A stretch of 64,000 nt of DNA from NCBI RefSeq assembly GCF_012641475.1, contig NZ_JABAIL010000001.1, forward strand, positions 558,001 through 622,000. The letters run 5' to 3'. The position numbers and the translations under genes were made by a program. Below the pieces are notes generated by a model that was not told where the DNA came from, searched no databases, and saw only the letters and a list, made by a program, of their open reading frames with translations. Numbering within the stretch: position 1 is the first letter of the stretch; the number at the start of each line of letters is the position of its first letter. The stretch is from Flammeovirga agarivorans (GTDB taxonomy: Bacteria; Bacteroidota; Bacteroidia; Cytophagales; Flammeovirgaceae). This document shows, piece by piece, positions 44,763-54,272 of the stretch.

Positions 44763-47555
44763 GTGACAAAAAAAAGGCTTAGTATAAATGCAAAGCTTGG
44801 TCTCGTTCAAATTTTTGCCCTATTATTTATTTTGATAGGGTTTTATTTTATAGATGAAACGAGAAAAGCTGCTAACGAAACAGACATTTGGCATGTAGTA
44901 GCCAGTGAATCTATTGCTCTTGTTGAATTAGAAAATCCTCAGCAAGTGAAAAGTCTGATAGACTCTTCTGAAATGATTATTGCCTTAAAGGATCTAGAAG
45001 GAGGAGTTTCTACTTTAAAGACTTTAGACCAACTATTATTAATGTTGGATTCTGCTAAAGTCAACCCAATTCTTGGAACAAAACAAAAAGTCTATTTTTC
45101 TTTAAACTCTACCGGAAGCCAGCCCATTTCTTGGTCTGTGTATATTCCTACTGATGAGAGAGTTTATCTTGATCCCTTTACACAACTGACGTCATTACCT
45201 CAAAGTACTTCTACAAGACAGTATAAAGGGATGATTGTCCATGAGTATTACGTAAATGGAGAACTTCTAACCGTAGCTAAAATCAGAAATTTTATTGTTG
45301 CTTCGACAGATGCTTTATGGGTAGAAGAGGCAATAAGAAATAATGGAGAGAAATTTTACGACGAATACTATTTCAAAACACTTTCACAGAAGTTAAGTCA
45401 ATATGATCAGCAAATAGAATTAGCTGAAGGTATTAATGTGTGGTTAAGGCCTAACTCAATCGCACATTGGTTTTCAAGAAAAAACACACCAAGTCTTTTA
45501 CATCCTTTTCCAAGTATCGAAGAGTTTTCTTATGGTATGAGAATAAAAAGTGCTTCAGAGAATAGTAATGAAGTTCAAATTATTGCTCATAATGTGTTAC
45601 CAGAGAATGCCTTTAATGGATTTGTCAAAGAAGCTTTGACCTCTTCAATAGATAAAATACATCCTTTAATGGTAGATGATATTGCATTTTATCAGAGATG
45701 GCATGTTAGTAATATCAATACTTTTATAGATGGAGCTGCTGATTACTCAGACCTTGTAAAAAAAGGCTATTTGGAGAGTGTACAAAAGAGGCTTCAAAAA
45801 TCAGGATTCGATTTAAATAAATTATCTGATCAGATTAAGGGTGACATTGCTAAGGCAACAATTACGAATGTAAGCGGTAGTGCATGGCAACACTTGTATT
45901 TCATGCAATTGAAAAACAATGTTGAATTTGATATTGCATTAGGTGATCTAAGAAATGACTTTGATGATAAGTCATCACAAAAAGTAGAATTAATAGGAAG
46001 AAGTGGTTTTACTATTTATAGGTTTCCTGTTGGTGATGTTTCTGGCGGTTTAATGGGTGTAGAATTTCAAGATTCATATCAAGCCTCTTATCTTCTAAGA
46101 TTTAACGATTTTATGGTTATCTGTGGAGATTTACCAACTTTATCACAGTGGTTAAATGATTGGCTAGTGAAAAGAAGGTGGGTGAAACAACAACGATATA
46201 ACGTATTAATCAATAAATTAAAAAATACTGAAGGCGAAGCATCTTTTGTAATGAATACAGAAACCTCTTGGCCTGCATTAAACTATCCACTTTCAAAAAC
46301 ATACCGAGATTATTTAAATAGACATCTCCAATTGTTTTTAAGCTTGAATTTCCAACTATGGAATATCAATAAAGATCAAATTGAATTATGTGGATTATTC
46401 AGTGGTCAGTTGAGAGAAGATAAAGCGAAGAAAATTGAAAAGGTATTAACGATTACAACAGGTGAAAAACTAGCAATGGCCCCGAGTATCTTTAAAGATG
46501 TAATGGGACAGCCAAAAGGGTTTACTTTAATCGATAAAGAGAATATCATAGAAACTTATTCTTTTGCAGGTGATACATTATTCTATCAAGAATTTGATTC
46601 AACGATATCTTCTGAACCGCAACTCATGTGGGATATGAATGGTGAAGCATCGGTATTTATTAGTTTAAAAAATAAGATTCTTCATCTATCAAGAAATACT
46701 TCGTATACAACTGGTTTTCCTGTAGAATTACCAATTTATTCACAAATCCAATATTTGAAGTGGTTGCCTTGGCATGCTAAAGGTAGTTCAGATATGATCC
46801 AGAATACAGATGGATTGGTACTGGCGACAGATACCTTAGGTAATATTTATGGGATCGACAAAAAGGGAGAATATAGAGGAAAGTGGTTACCTCAGAATAC
46901 ACTAGAACCTTTAATTATTCCACCTTATTTATTCCAGTCTGATGCAAAAAATTATGTAGTTACTTTATCGAAAACAGGTAAACTGATCATTTTTGATGCT
47001 GAAGGAAGATACATGAAAGGCTTCCCGATGTTATTTAAAAATATCGTTTCTCCACAGATTTTCGTTGTAGAGAATGCAAACCTAGATGAGACTGTGATCA
47101 CTTTTATTACTTTAATTGGTGATTTAGTGGAAGTGAACGGAAAAGGTGATTTAATCCGTAAAGAAGAGTTAGGAGATAGATCGTCGGGGAGAACTTTTGA
47201 TTTATTAATCGATGAGGCAAGAAAAAGGTCTTATATGATTTTGGATCAAAGACATGGGTTGGTGAAAGTAAAAGACAGTTCAGGACAGTTACTTTTCGAG
47301 AATCAATTTGAGGAAAAAGGAAAAGCAATAGGACAGTTTTTTGATTTTGGTATTGATGCGGAAGTAGTTGGAATTACTTTCCCATTATCACAAAAGACCT
47401 ATTTGTATTATACCAATGGGAAAAAATTTGTAGAACAACCGATTAGGAATAATACTACCTTTAATATGTTCTATGATGCAGATATACAGAAATTTGTTTT
47501 GGTTTCATCTTTTGATAATAAGTCAGAAGTTTATCATCTTAATAGAAGAAATTAG
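44763..47555 (+). CDS. Large single-pass membrane protein with C-terminal propeller-like repeats
   Basis: 930 residues from a GTG start 24 bases after dnaA. A single N-terminal transmembrane helix (about 12-29) anchors a large extracytoplasmic region. The N-terminal half resembles DUF3352-type proteins ('ESIALVELENPQQ', 'GLMGVEFQDSYQ', 'WLNDWLVKRRW'). From about 600 on there are WD/PQQ-propeller-like strands with Asp-Gly turns ('DTLGNIYGIDKKGEYRGKW', 'KTGKLIIFDAEGRYMKGFPM'). The lptC gene follows at 98 bases. The role is unknown; an envelope-assembly scaffold is possible from context. Confidence 0.6.
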   Translation: MTKKRLSINAKLGLVQIFALLFILIGFYFIDETRKAANETDIWHVVASESIALVELENPQQVKSLIDSSEMIIALKDLEGGVSTLKTLDQLLLMLDSAKVNPILGTKQKVYFSLNSTGSQPISWSVYIPTDERVYLDPFTQLTSLPQSTSTRQYKGMIVHEYYVNGELLTVAKIRNFIVASTDALWVEEAIRNNGEKFYDEYYFKTLSQKLSQYDQQIELAEGINVWLRPNSIAHWFSRKNTPSLLHPFPSIEEFSYGMRIKSASENSNEVQIIAHNVLPENAFNGFVKEALTSSIDKIHPLMVDDIAFYQRWHVSNINTFIDGAADYSDLVKKGYLESVQKRLQKSGFDLNKLSDQIKGDIAKATITNVSGSAWQHLYFMQLKNNVEFDIALGDLRNDFDDKSSQKVELIGRSGFTIYRFPVGDVSGGLMGVEFQDSYQASYLLRFNDFMVICGDLPTLSQWLNDWLVKRRWVKQQRYNVLINKLKNTEGEASFVMNTETSWPALNYPLSKTYRDYLNRHLQLFLSLNFQLWNINKDQIELCGLFSGQLREDKAKKIEKVLTITTGEKLAMAPSIFKDVMGQPKGFTLIDKENIIETYSFAGDTLFYQEFDSTISSEPQLMWDMNGEASVFISLKNKILHLSRNTSYTTGFPVELPIYSQIQYLKWLPWHAKGSSDMIQNTDGLVLATDTLGNIYGIDKKGEYRGKWLPQNTLEPLIIPPYLFQSDAKNYVVTLSKTGKLIIFDAEGRYMKGFPMLFKNIVSPQIFVVENANLDETVITFITLIGDLVEVNGKGDLIRKEELGDRSSGRTFDLLIDEARKRSYMILDQRHGLVKVKDSSGQLLFENQFEEKGKAIGQFFDFGIDAEVVGITFPLSQKTYLYYTNGKKFVEQPIRNNTTFNMFYDADIQKFVLVSSFDNKSEVYHLNRRN

Positions 47556-47607
47556 TCTTAGAAAACTAAAATACTGTTAATCTGCATACAAAGATCAATC
47601 TTATGTA

Positions 47608-47615
47608 TATTTTTG
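47608..47615 (+). promoter_or_regulatory. -7 element upstream of lptC
   Basis: TATTTTTG, a perfect TAnnTTTG match, 38 bases before the lptC ATG in the 97-base gap. No TTTG at the right distance was seen, so strength is uncertain. Confidence 0.4.
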
Positions 47616-47652
47616 TAAGATCAAATGTTTTGACGTAAAAGAAAGACAAATA

Positions 47653-48201
47653 ATGATTAAAAGAATATTTATTATCGCAATTGCTTCAATGACTTTATTT
47701 TCTTGTGGAAGCAAGACCAAAACTAAAAGAGAAGCAAGAATGATATCTTTAGGTGAAGATACACCTGATTTTACAGCATTTGATATTGAAACTCTTCATA
47801 CTGAGGATGCTGTACCTCAAAATAAATTAAAAGCAAAAGTTCAGATGAGGTATAAAAATGGTAATGAAAGATATCCAAATGGTATCGATATCGTTACTTA
47901 TGATACGGAAACTGGCGACGAATCATCACATTTAATTGCAGATAGTGCTATCTATACAGCTGATAGTACAATGTATACTGTATATTCAAATGTAGTTTTA
48001 CAAGATTATAAGAAAGGTCAGATGTTGGAAACTGATACTTTACATTTCAATAAAGAAACTGGAGATATTTTTACAGATGATCATGTGAAAATTACAACAG
48101 AAGACGAGATCGTAACAGGTAAGGGTATGAGAGCCAATCAAAACAACCCCGAAGAATACGAAATCTTGGATATTGAAGGTTCAGTATACGTAGGCGACTA
48201 A
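47653..48201 (+). CDS. lptC: LPS export protein LptC
   Basis: 182 residues with a lipobox TLFSC (Cys18), so this LptC is a lipoprotein rather than a single-pass protein; Bacteroidota LptC proteins commonly are. The OstA-like jelly-roll repeats ('HLIADSAIYTADSTMYTVYSNVVLQDYKKGQMLETDTLHFNKETGDIFTDDHVKI') match the LptC fold that passes lipopolysaccharide from LptBFG to LptA. It leads a short operon of three more small genes; no other lpt gene is visible. Confidence 0.88.
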   Translation: MIKRIFIIAIASMTLFSCGSKTKTKREARMISLGEDTPDFTAFDIETLHTEDAVPQNKLKAKVQMRYKNGNERYPNGIDIVTYDTETGDESSHLIADSAIYTADSTMYTVYSNVVLQDYKKGQMLETDTLHFNKETGDIFTDDHVKITTEDEIVTGKGMRANQNNPEEYEILDIEGSVYVGD

Positions 48202-48216
48202 GGTCAACTAAAAGAT

Positions 48217-48447
48217 ATGAAAAGTACAATATTGGTAGCACTTGGTGCTGCCTTTTTCATTATTGGGGTACACCAATCTTTTTACTATGGTATACCTCAG
48301 AGTTATTGGTTGTTTATGCTTTCAGGAGCATGCTTTTTACTTATCCAGTATTTTAAAAAGAAAGATGAAGAAAAGCAGAAAGCAATCAAAAAAGACAAAG
48401 ACAACAAACAAAACACCCCAACAAAAAAGAAAAGAAAGAAAAAATGA
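48217..48447 (+). CDS. Small membrane protein with lysine-rich tail
   Basis: 76 residues: two hydrophobic helices (about 4-22 and 29-47) and a strongly basic C-terminal tail of about 28 residues ending KKKRKKK, presumably cytosolic. It lies 15 bases after lptC and overlaps the next gene by 4 bases (ATGA). Function unknown; position after lptC suggests a link to envelope biogenesis. Confidence 0.65.
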   Translation: MKSTILVALGAAFFIIGVHQSFYYGIPQSYWLFMLSGACFLLIQYFKKKDEEKQKAIKKDKDNKQNTPTKKKRKKK

Positions 48448-48641
48448 ACTTCTCAATCATAATTCGCGAGCTTAAATTTTTTGTGTTTTTTGTGATCGGA
48501 TATTTACCTTTTTTCTTTGGGGTAATGTACGTCATTGAGGAAGAACCAAAATCATCTTACTTTTTTCAAGGGATGATAGTAGCGTTTATCGTTACTTATA
48601 TTACAAGGTCAATCTTGTATATTATGAAGAATATGGAATAA
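48444..48641 (+). CDS. Small two-helix membrane protein
   Basis: 65 residues starting in the ATGA overlap with the preceding gene, so translation is coupled. Two hydrophobic segments (about 11-31 and 41-58) separated by an acidic turn (EEEPKSS). A second frame overlapping the basic tail of the previous gene is a by-product of its A-rich codons. No family was recognised. Confidence 0.62.
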   Translation: MNFSIIIRELKFFVFFVIGYLPFFFGVMYVIEEEPKSSYFFQGMIVAFIVTYITRSILYIMKNME

Positions 48642-48650
48642 GATAAGTCT

Positions 48651-49418
48651 ATGAAAAAACTATTTTTCCTTCTTGTAGTGATGTCTTACTTTGGTGTGGA
48701 GGCGTTTGCTCAATATCAATCAAAAGAGCAGAATAATGCTGCATTTACAGTAGCTATGTCTGATTTAACAAGTAAGAATGTTTTGTTGTATACTGCTTGT
48801 TATAATGTTGATCGAGGAACAGAGTATCCATCAGAAGCTGAGTTTTCTAGTGATAAATCATTGATTCAATTACTAACAAACGAAAACGATCAAGGGGAAA
48901 AGTATCATATCTTATTTTCTAGAGGTGTTTCTATTGTTAATCGGCCTCTATATACCAACGAAGAAATCTTATCTACTGATATTCAACAAAAGAAGGATCA
49001 GGATTATATGATTAGTCTTGAAAATGGAATTTACCATGCTTCTGGATCAGGATTCAACCCGTCTTATGATTACACTTTAGAAATTGTGGAAAAGGGGGAA
49101 AAAAGTCAGAATGATCATGTAAATACTATGATTGGTGAGCTGTCAGGCTTGGAAGTGGATGGTAAAACGATACAACCTTCCAAGGCAGTGATAAAATATG
49201 CAACAGGCTTTTCTAAAGTGATGATGCAGAAAACAAATAAACTGACACGTCAAATAACATTTTATTACCCAATAGATGAAGAGAGAACGATAGTTCAATA
49301 TTATGTATTGAGCTATGTAAATAATTTGCCACCATCTTTTGTGGGAGGAGCAAAACTAATGGTAGATAAGGTAAAGAAAAGTGTTCTGTACGGTATGAAT
49401 GCTTCAGAAGAATTATAA
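48651..49418 (+). CDS. Secreted hypothetical protein
   Basis: 255 residues with a signal peptide (1-21, ending AFAQ). The mature part is mixed beta/alpha without recognisable motifs; it has a single Cys ('LYTACYNVD'). It is the last gene of the lptC operon (9 bases after its neighbour), followed by a terminator. A periplasmic or outer-membrane partner role is conceivable but unproven. Confidence 0.55.
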   Translation: MKKLFFLLVVMSYFGVEAFAQYQSKEQNNAAFTVAMSDLTSKNVLLYTACYNVDRGTEYPSEAEFSSDKSLIQLLTNENDQGEKYHILFSRGVSIVNRPLYTNEEILSTDIQQKKDQDYMISLENGIYHASGSGFNPSYDYTLEIVEKGEKSQNDHVNTMIGELSGLEVDGKTIQPSKAVIKYATGFSKVMMQKTNKLTRQITFYYPIDEERTIVQYYVLSYVNNLPPSFVGGAKLMVDKVKKSVLYGMNASEEL

Positions 49419-49490
49419 TTTTTCTTCCTCATTAAATAAATCGTGAAAATAAATTGCATTCTGAGAGAATAGGGAGTAACTTCTATTGTT

Positions 49491-49510
49491 AGCAATACTA
49501 TTGCTTTTTT
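49491..49510 (+). terminator. Terminator of the lptC operon
   Basis: A 6-bp stem AGCAAT / ATTGCT with a 3-base loop, followed by a run of T residues. Confidence 0.6.
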
Positions 49511-49575
49511 AGTTTGTTTTTATAGCTAGATAATTAGGCCAATGATAAGACCTAATGCTAATCTTTACTAAATCC

Positions 49576-51672
49576 ATGAATGGACTTTATATAGAATACT
49601 CTTGGTGGTGGTTGTTTTTTGGTGCACTAGCATGTGCTTTAATCACTTACTTTTTTTATACTCAGAAACAAATATGGAACCTTACTGTCAATAGAATTTT
49701 GATAGTATTAAGGTTTTCGGCTCTTGTCTTAATTTTATTTCTACTTTTGGATCCAATGTTCAAGAGTATACAGAGGTATTATGAGAAACCCATCATGTCA
49801 TTTATCATCGATGATTCTGAATCGATGATTGCAACAGTGTCTAAAGACAAGCTTCAAAGTTTAGTAAATAGTATTGTTGATGTCGCTAAAAAACTCGAAT
49901 CAGACGGTTACGATACTAAATTCTATAATCTATCAGGTGATAAGATTGAGGAAGAAGATTTAGCTTCTTTGAACTTTGATGGTAAGGTGACAAACTTAAG
50001 TAAATCCATTCAGAAGTTAGAAGAAATCAATGAACATGAGAACTTGGCAGGTATCACATTAGTGACGGATGGTATCTTTAATCAAGGCTTTTCTCCTTTA
50101 TATGTTCCATCCGTAGTTCCAGTTTACACAGTTGGAATCGGAGACACTATTCCACAAATTGATCTACAAGTAAAGGATGTATATGCGAATAGAATTGCAT
50201 ATATGGGGAATAAATTTCCAATTATAGCAGAAGTAGTAAATGAAGGCTTTTTAGGTAAAGTGGTAGAAGTTTCTTTAACGTCCAATGGAAAAATTCTAGA
50301 TAGAAAAAGGTTCAAAATCTCAAATGAAAAAGGGTTTGAACAAATTGAATTTTTAGTAGAGGCTAAGAAGAAAGGATACCAAAAGTTTATAGTTTCTGTA
50401 AAAAGCCTAGATGGTGAATTCTCTAAAGAGAATAACTCTAAGTCAGTATATATTGAGGTCATAGAAGGAAAAGAAAAAATATTACTAATTGCAAATGCTC
50501 CACATCCAGACATTAAAGCTATTAGAGAGGGCGTAGAAAAGAATAAAAACTATGAGCTTCATGTTTATATTCCAGGGCTAAAACTTAACAACGGTTTGGG
50601 GTATGATAAGAAAGCAAAATATGACTTAGTTATCCTGCATGAGTTTCCAAATATTAAAAATAAAGCAGGGTTGCTCATAAAGAAATTTGTCAATGAACAA
50701 GTCCCCTTTTGGTATATCATAGGAGATGTTACCGATATCAATGCCTTTAACAAAATGAATAACCTATTGACAATTGAAGGGTATAGAGGGCAAAAAGATA
50801 AGGTGACAGTGGCGTTTAATGATACTTTCAAAGCATTTACTTTCCCAAAGGAGAAGAAGGACTTGATAACGAAAATGGCTCCTGTTGAAGTGCCTTTTGG
50901 TGAGTACAAACTAAAATCTGGTAATATTTTAATGTATCATCAAATTGGTAGTGTAAAAACGTCTAAACCTTTATTAGTTTTAGGAGAGACTGGGGATGTG
51001 AAATCTGCAGTATTAACGGGTACCGGTTTATGGAAATGGCGACTTCAAGAAGGTTTGTTGGATTCTGATGAAGGGGCAATTGATGAATTGATCAGTAAAG
51101 TGATCCAATATTTATCAACAAAAACAGATAAGAGAAGATTTAGAGTAAATACTACGCAGCCAGAATATTCTGATATAGAAGATATTGTGATTGAAACGGA
51201 AGTGTATAATGATATTTATGAGTCGATTTATGGTCAAACCATCGACCTAGTGATACAGAATGATAAAGGAGAGAAAATGTCATATACTTATTTAAACTCT
51301 GCTCCCTATTTCAAGTATCATTTATCTGATTTGACAGAAGGCGTGTATAAGTATACAGCATCGACAAATATAAATGGTAAAAAAGAATATTCAACAGGTA
51401 ATTTCACGGTGAAAACTATGGAATTAGAAGCTTTAAATCCTACGGCAAACTTTGAGTTATTAAGAAGCATTGCAGATAAAACAGGAGGAGCTTTCTATGA
51501 ATCGAATACCATTAATGAGATCTCTGATTTGGTATTATCTAATAAGTCAGCTCAAAGAATTCATGCTGAGGAAATGTATAAAGAAGTGGGCTCTTCTTAT
51601 TGGATTCTTACACTATTATGCCTGTTATTGTTCTCAGAATGGGTGATTCGTAAGGTATTTGGAGGGTTTTAG
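49576..51672 (+). CDS. Membrane protein with von Willebrand A-type domain
   Basis: 698 residues from the ATG at 49576; an ATG 7 codons earlier (49555) is possible. Two N-terminal helices (about 10-30 and 37-60) and one C-terminal helix (about 673-690) enclose an extracytoplasmic region. The MIDAS motif D-D-S-E-S ('IIDDSESM', about 80-87) marks a VWA-like metal-ion adhesion domain. A later region resembles a class I glutamine-amidotransferase-like fold ('EKILLIANAPHPDIKAIREGVEKN', about 300-325). This architecture is common in Bacteroidota proteins near BatA/BatB; here it stands alone. Function unknown. Confidence 0.72.
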   Translation: MNGLYIEYSWWWLFFGALACALITYFFYTQKQIWNLTVNRILIVLRFSALVLILFLLLDPMFKSIQRYYEKPIMSFIIDDSESMIATVSKDKLQSLVNSIVDVAKKLESDGYDTKFYNLSGDKIEEEDLASLNFDGKVTNLSKSIQKLEEINEHENLAGITLVTDGIFNQGFSPLYVPSVVPVYTVGIGDTIPQIDLQVKDVYANRIAYMGNKFPIIAEVVNEGFLGKVVEVSLTSNGKILDRKRFKISNEKGFEQIEFLVEAKKKGYQKFIVSVKSLDGEFSKENNSKSVYIEVIEGKEKILLIANAPHPDIKAIREGVEKNKNYELHVYIPGLKLNNGLGYDKKAKYDLVILHEFPNIKNKAGLLIKKFVNEQVPFWYIIGDVTDINAFNKMNNLLTIEGYRGQKDKVTVAFNDTFKAFTFPKEKKDLITKMAPVEVPFGEYKLKSGNILMYHQIGSVKTSKPLLVLGETGDVKSAVLTGTGLWKWRLQEGLLDSDEGAIDELISKVIQYLSTKTDKRRFRVNTTQPEYSDIEDIVIETEVYNDIYESIYGQTIDLVIQNDKGEKMSYTYLNSAPYFKYHLSDLTEGVYKYTASTNINGKKEYSTGNFTVKTMELEALNPTANFELLRSIADKTGGAFYESNTINEISDLVLSNKSAQRIHAEEMYKEVGSSYWILTLLCLLLFSEWVIRKVFGGF

Positions 51673-51714
51673 GCTCATTGAAATATTAAATTTATAAAGG
51701 ATAATATTCTTTAT

Positions 51715-51770
51715 TAAAAAATAGGTGTTGATCATGATGAAAATTTGTGAATTCAGCACCTATTTTTTGC
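51715..51770 (+). terminator. Terminator downstream of the VWA protein gene
   Basis: A 16-bp stem with one G-U pair (AAAAAATAGGTGTTGA / TCAGCACCTATTTTTT) and a 20-base loop; ends in a T-run. Confidence 0.75.
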
Positions 51771-51848
51771 ATTTATAATCATTAGTGTAAAAATTACATT
51801 ATTTTCATAATCAATGCGAAAAAACATTTTATTAGAATAAATATCTTA

Positions 51849-51856
51849 TACTTTTG
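51849..51856 (+). promoter_or_regulatory. -7 element upstream of the gene at 52021
   Basis: TACTTTTG, a perfect TAnnTTTG match, with only a weak TTTT at 18-base spacing upstream. It implies an untranslated leader of about 155 bases. The 51771-52020 gap holds nothing else recognised. Confidence 0.4.
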
Positions 51857-52020
51857 TACAAAGAGCAAAGCGGTATTGATTTTGTTCATTGACCAAGTAA
51901 CATACTAGAAAAGACCAAACTTAAACATTTGATTACTTATTTGATTTATAATGTAGTATAGTATTGGTTGGCTCTATTATATATTCACATACGCAAAACA
52001 TAGAAGTACCTTAATTTATT

Positions 52021-53538
52021 ATGGGATTCAACAAATTGACCACAAAGGAGAAAGCTTTAAAAATTAACCTTGATCCAACAATTTATGGTTCAATTGCAGA
52101 AATCGGAGCAGGTCAGGAAGTGGCTGCCAATTTCTTTAAAGCCGGAGCAGCTTCCGGAACAATTGCCAAAACGATGTCTGCCTACGATATGGCTTTTTCA
52201 GATGCTATTTATGGTCCAGAACCGGGCGGTAGGTACGTATGTCAAAGTAGAGTGGAAAGAATGCTTGCAAAGGAGTTTAGTCTTTTGGGTGAGCGTCTAC
52301 CACAAAGAGCTGATAAAACTTGCTTCTTTGCCTTTGCGGATACAATTGAACAGCTAAACTTTAATCGAACAAACCAGGGTCATGGATGGCTTGGTGTTCG
52401 TTTTCAGACAAAACCTAACGGAGGTGCAAATGAAGTTGTTTTACATGTTGAGTTAAAAGACAACGACCCTCTACTACAACAAGAAACTATTGGTATTCTA
52501 GGAGTTAACTTAATCTATGCATGTTTTTACATGACAGATAATGTAGATGACTTCTTAAGTTCATTAATGGATGAACTTAGTATCCATAAAATTATCGTCA
52601 ACTTTATCCGAGTGACTGGTCCTGATTTCTTGGATGTTGATAACCGATTATTAAGTTTATTATTAGTTAAAAATGGTCTTGCAAAGACAACTATGTTCGG
52701 ACCTGATGGTCAAGTTGCTTTACCACAAGACTTCCTATATAAGAAAAACATCTTAGTACTTAGAGGTCGATTTAGACCTATTACTAAGGTGAACATTGAT
52801 ATGATGGAACGTTCTTATGAACATTTTAAGAATGATCCTGAAGTCGATGAAAATAACATCGTAACTGTAGCCGAGTTAACATTAGAAAACTTAAGAATAT
52901 CCGAAGATCGTAAGAAAGATGAAAATGATTTCTTGGATAGAGTAGATATGTTATGTTCGTTAGGATATACAGTAATGATCTCGAAGTACCAAGAGTACTA
53001 TCGTTTAACTAACTACTTATCTCGCTTTACAAGAGGTAGAAAAATTGGTGTAGCAGTTGGACTTTATAACTTAGAATACATCTTTACACCAAAATATTAT
53101 GATCATCTTAAAGGTGGAATTTTAGAAGCATTTGGTTTCTTATTCGGTAGAAATATTAAGCTTTATGTTTATCCATCATTAGCAAGAGAAAGTGCTAACG
53201 GAGCAGATGTATTAAGAAGTAAAGACATTAAATTGGAAGATGGAATACACTCATTATTCCAAGCGATGGTCGATAACAATAAGATTGAAGACTTAAGCGA
53301 TTGTAACATCAAAAACCTTCAAATTATTTCGGACAGAGTTCTTGAGTTGATCAAAGAAGGAAGTACCGAATGGGAGGCGATGGTTCCTCAGATTGTGGTA
53401 GAACAAGTAAAACAGTTCTGTTTATTCAATTATCCTTGCTCAGTAGAAAGGAAAAAGGAAATTGAACAATCTCGAAAAGAGTCTACAAGGAAAAGGCAAT
53501 TAGAGATTATGAATAAAGGTGCAAGTGTAAAAATCTAA
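52021..53538 (+). CDS. Conserved Bacteroidota protein of unclear function
   Basis: 505 residues, cytosolic, without signal peptide. It has strongly conserved-looking stretches (for example 'AEIGAGQEVAANFFKAGAASGTIAKTMSAYD', here positions 20-50 approx.). I recall close relatives in many Bacteroidota that are labelled nicotinate-nucleotide adenylyltransferase, but the HxGH nucleotidyltransferase motif expected for that enzyme is not visible, so I do not accept that name. It is monocistronic with its own promoter and a strong terminator. The well-preserved, in-frame structure suggests a housekeeping role. Confidence 0.6.
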   Translation: MGFNKLTTKEKALKINLDPTIYGSIAEIGAGQEVAANFFKAGAASGTIAKTMSAYDMAFSDAIYGPEPGGRYVCQSRVERMLAKEFSLLGERLPQRADKTCFFAFADTIEQLNFNRTNQGHGWLGVRFQTKPNGGANEVVLHVELKDNDPLLQQETIGILGVNLIYACFYMTDNVDDFLSSLMDELSIHKIIVNFIRVTGPDFLDVDNRLLSLLLVKNGLAKTTMFGPDGQVALPQDFLYKKNILVLRGRFRPITKVNIDMMERSYEHFKNDPEVDENNIVTVAELTLENLRISEDRKKDENDFLDRVDMLCSLGYTVMISKYQEYYRLTNYLSRFTRGRKIGVAVGLYNLEYIFTPKYYDHLKGGILEAFGFLFGRNIKLYVYPSLARESANGADVLRSKDIKLEDGIHSLFQAMVDNNKIEDLSDCNIKNLQIISDRVLELIKEGSTEWEAMVPQIVVEQVKQFCLFNYPCSVERKKEIEQSRKESTRKRQLEIMNKGASVKI

Positions 53539-53559
53539 GCATCAGAGAAATATATTTCA

Positions 53560-53602
53560 AAAAAATGTCACCTTTTAAAATTTTAGAAGGTGACATTTTT
53601 TA
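53560..53602 (+). terminator. Terminator downstream of the gene at 52021
   Basis: Stem AAAAAATGTCACCTT / AAGGTGACATTTTTT with a 10-12-base A/T loop and a T-run. Confidence 0.85.
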
Positions 53603-53695
53603 TTTAACGATATAATGAGATAAGGTCTTTTTATATCGTGGATTTTAAGTAATTTTATTAATATTGGATAGATTAAAAGTAACCTAAATCCTAGA

Positions 53696-54271
53696 ATGTT
53701 GGAGCAAGAATATACCACGTCATTAAAATCACTATTAGAAGATCTAAAAGAGCACAGAGAATCTGCTTGGAAATATTTATATGTGAATTATCAAGCAATG
53801 ATTGTAAACCTTGTCAAGAAAAACGGAGGAGACGAGGAAGCAGGAAAAGAAGTTTTCCAAAGTGTGATTATAGATCTGCATAATAACCTTGAAAAAGGTA
53901 GAGTGAGGGATGATTCCAATCTAAAAAATTACTTATATACCCTAGCATACAATCAATGGAGAGTTTTCCTTAGAAACAATAAAGGAAAAAATGACGAGCT
54001 GGAACATGATAATACACTCTTAGATGATAGTGTGAGCTTTGATGAAGAACAATACGAGTTATTCGATGAAATGTCTTCAATTATTAATCACCTTGGAACT
54101 AAATGCCAAGAACTAATACACTCAAAATATTCTAAGATAAAGTTATCGATGTCGGAAATAGCAGAACAACTTGGTTTTGCTAATGCAAGGTCAGCAACCT
54201 CCCAATTGAATAAATGTATGGAAAAGGCCAGAAAAGAAGCAGTAACGGTTCTGAAGTCAAAAGGGATGTAA
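53696..54271 (+). CDS. ECF-type RNA polymerase sigma factor
   Basis: 191 residues. Region 2 (about 20-95) shows the usual order: helix 'SAWKYLYVNYQAMIVNLV', the acidic 'GGDEEAGKEVFQSVIIDLHNNL', and the -10-binding 'LKNYLYTLAYNQWRVFLRNN'. Region 4 (about 125-185) has the helix-turn-helix 'KLSMSEIAEQLGFANARSATSQLNKCMEKAR'. The probable anti-sigma gene starts one base after its stop codon. No FecR-like gene or receptor is adjacent, so the regulon is not evident from the window. Confidence 0.85.
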   Translation: MLEQEYTTSLKSLLEDLKEHRESAWKYLYVNYQAMIVNLVKKNGGDEEAGKEVFQSVIIDLHNNLEKGRVRDDSNLKNYLYTLAYNQWRVFLRNNKGKNDELEHDNTLLDDSVSFDEEQYELFDEMSSIINHLGTKCQELIHSKYSKIKLSMSEIAEQLGFANARSATSQLNKCMEKARKEAVTVLKSKGM

Positions 54272-54272
54272 C

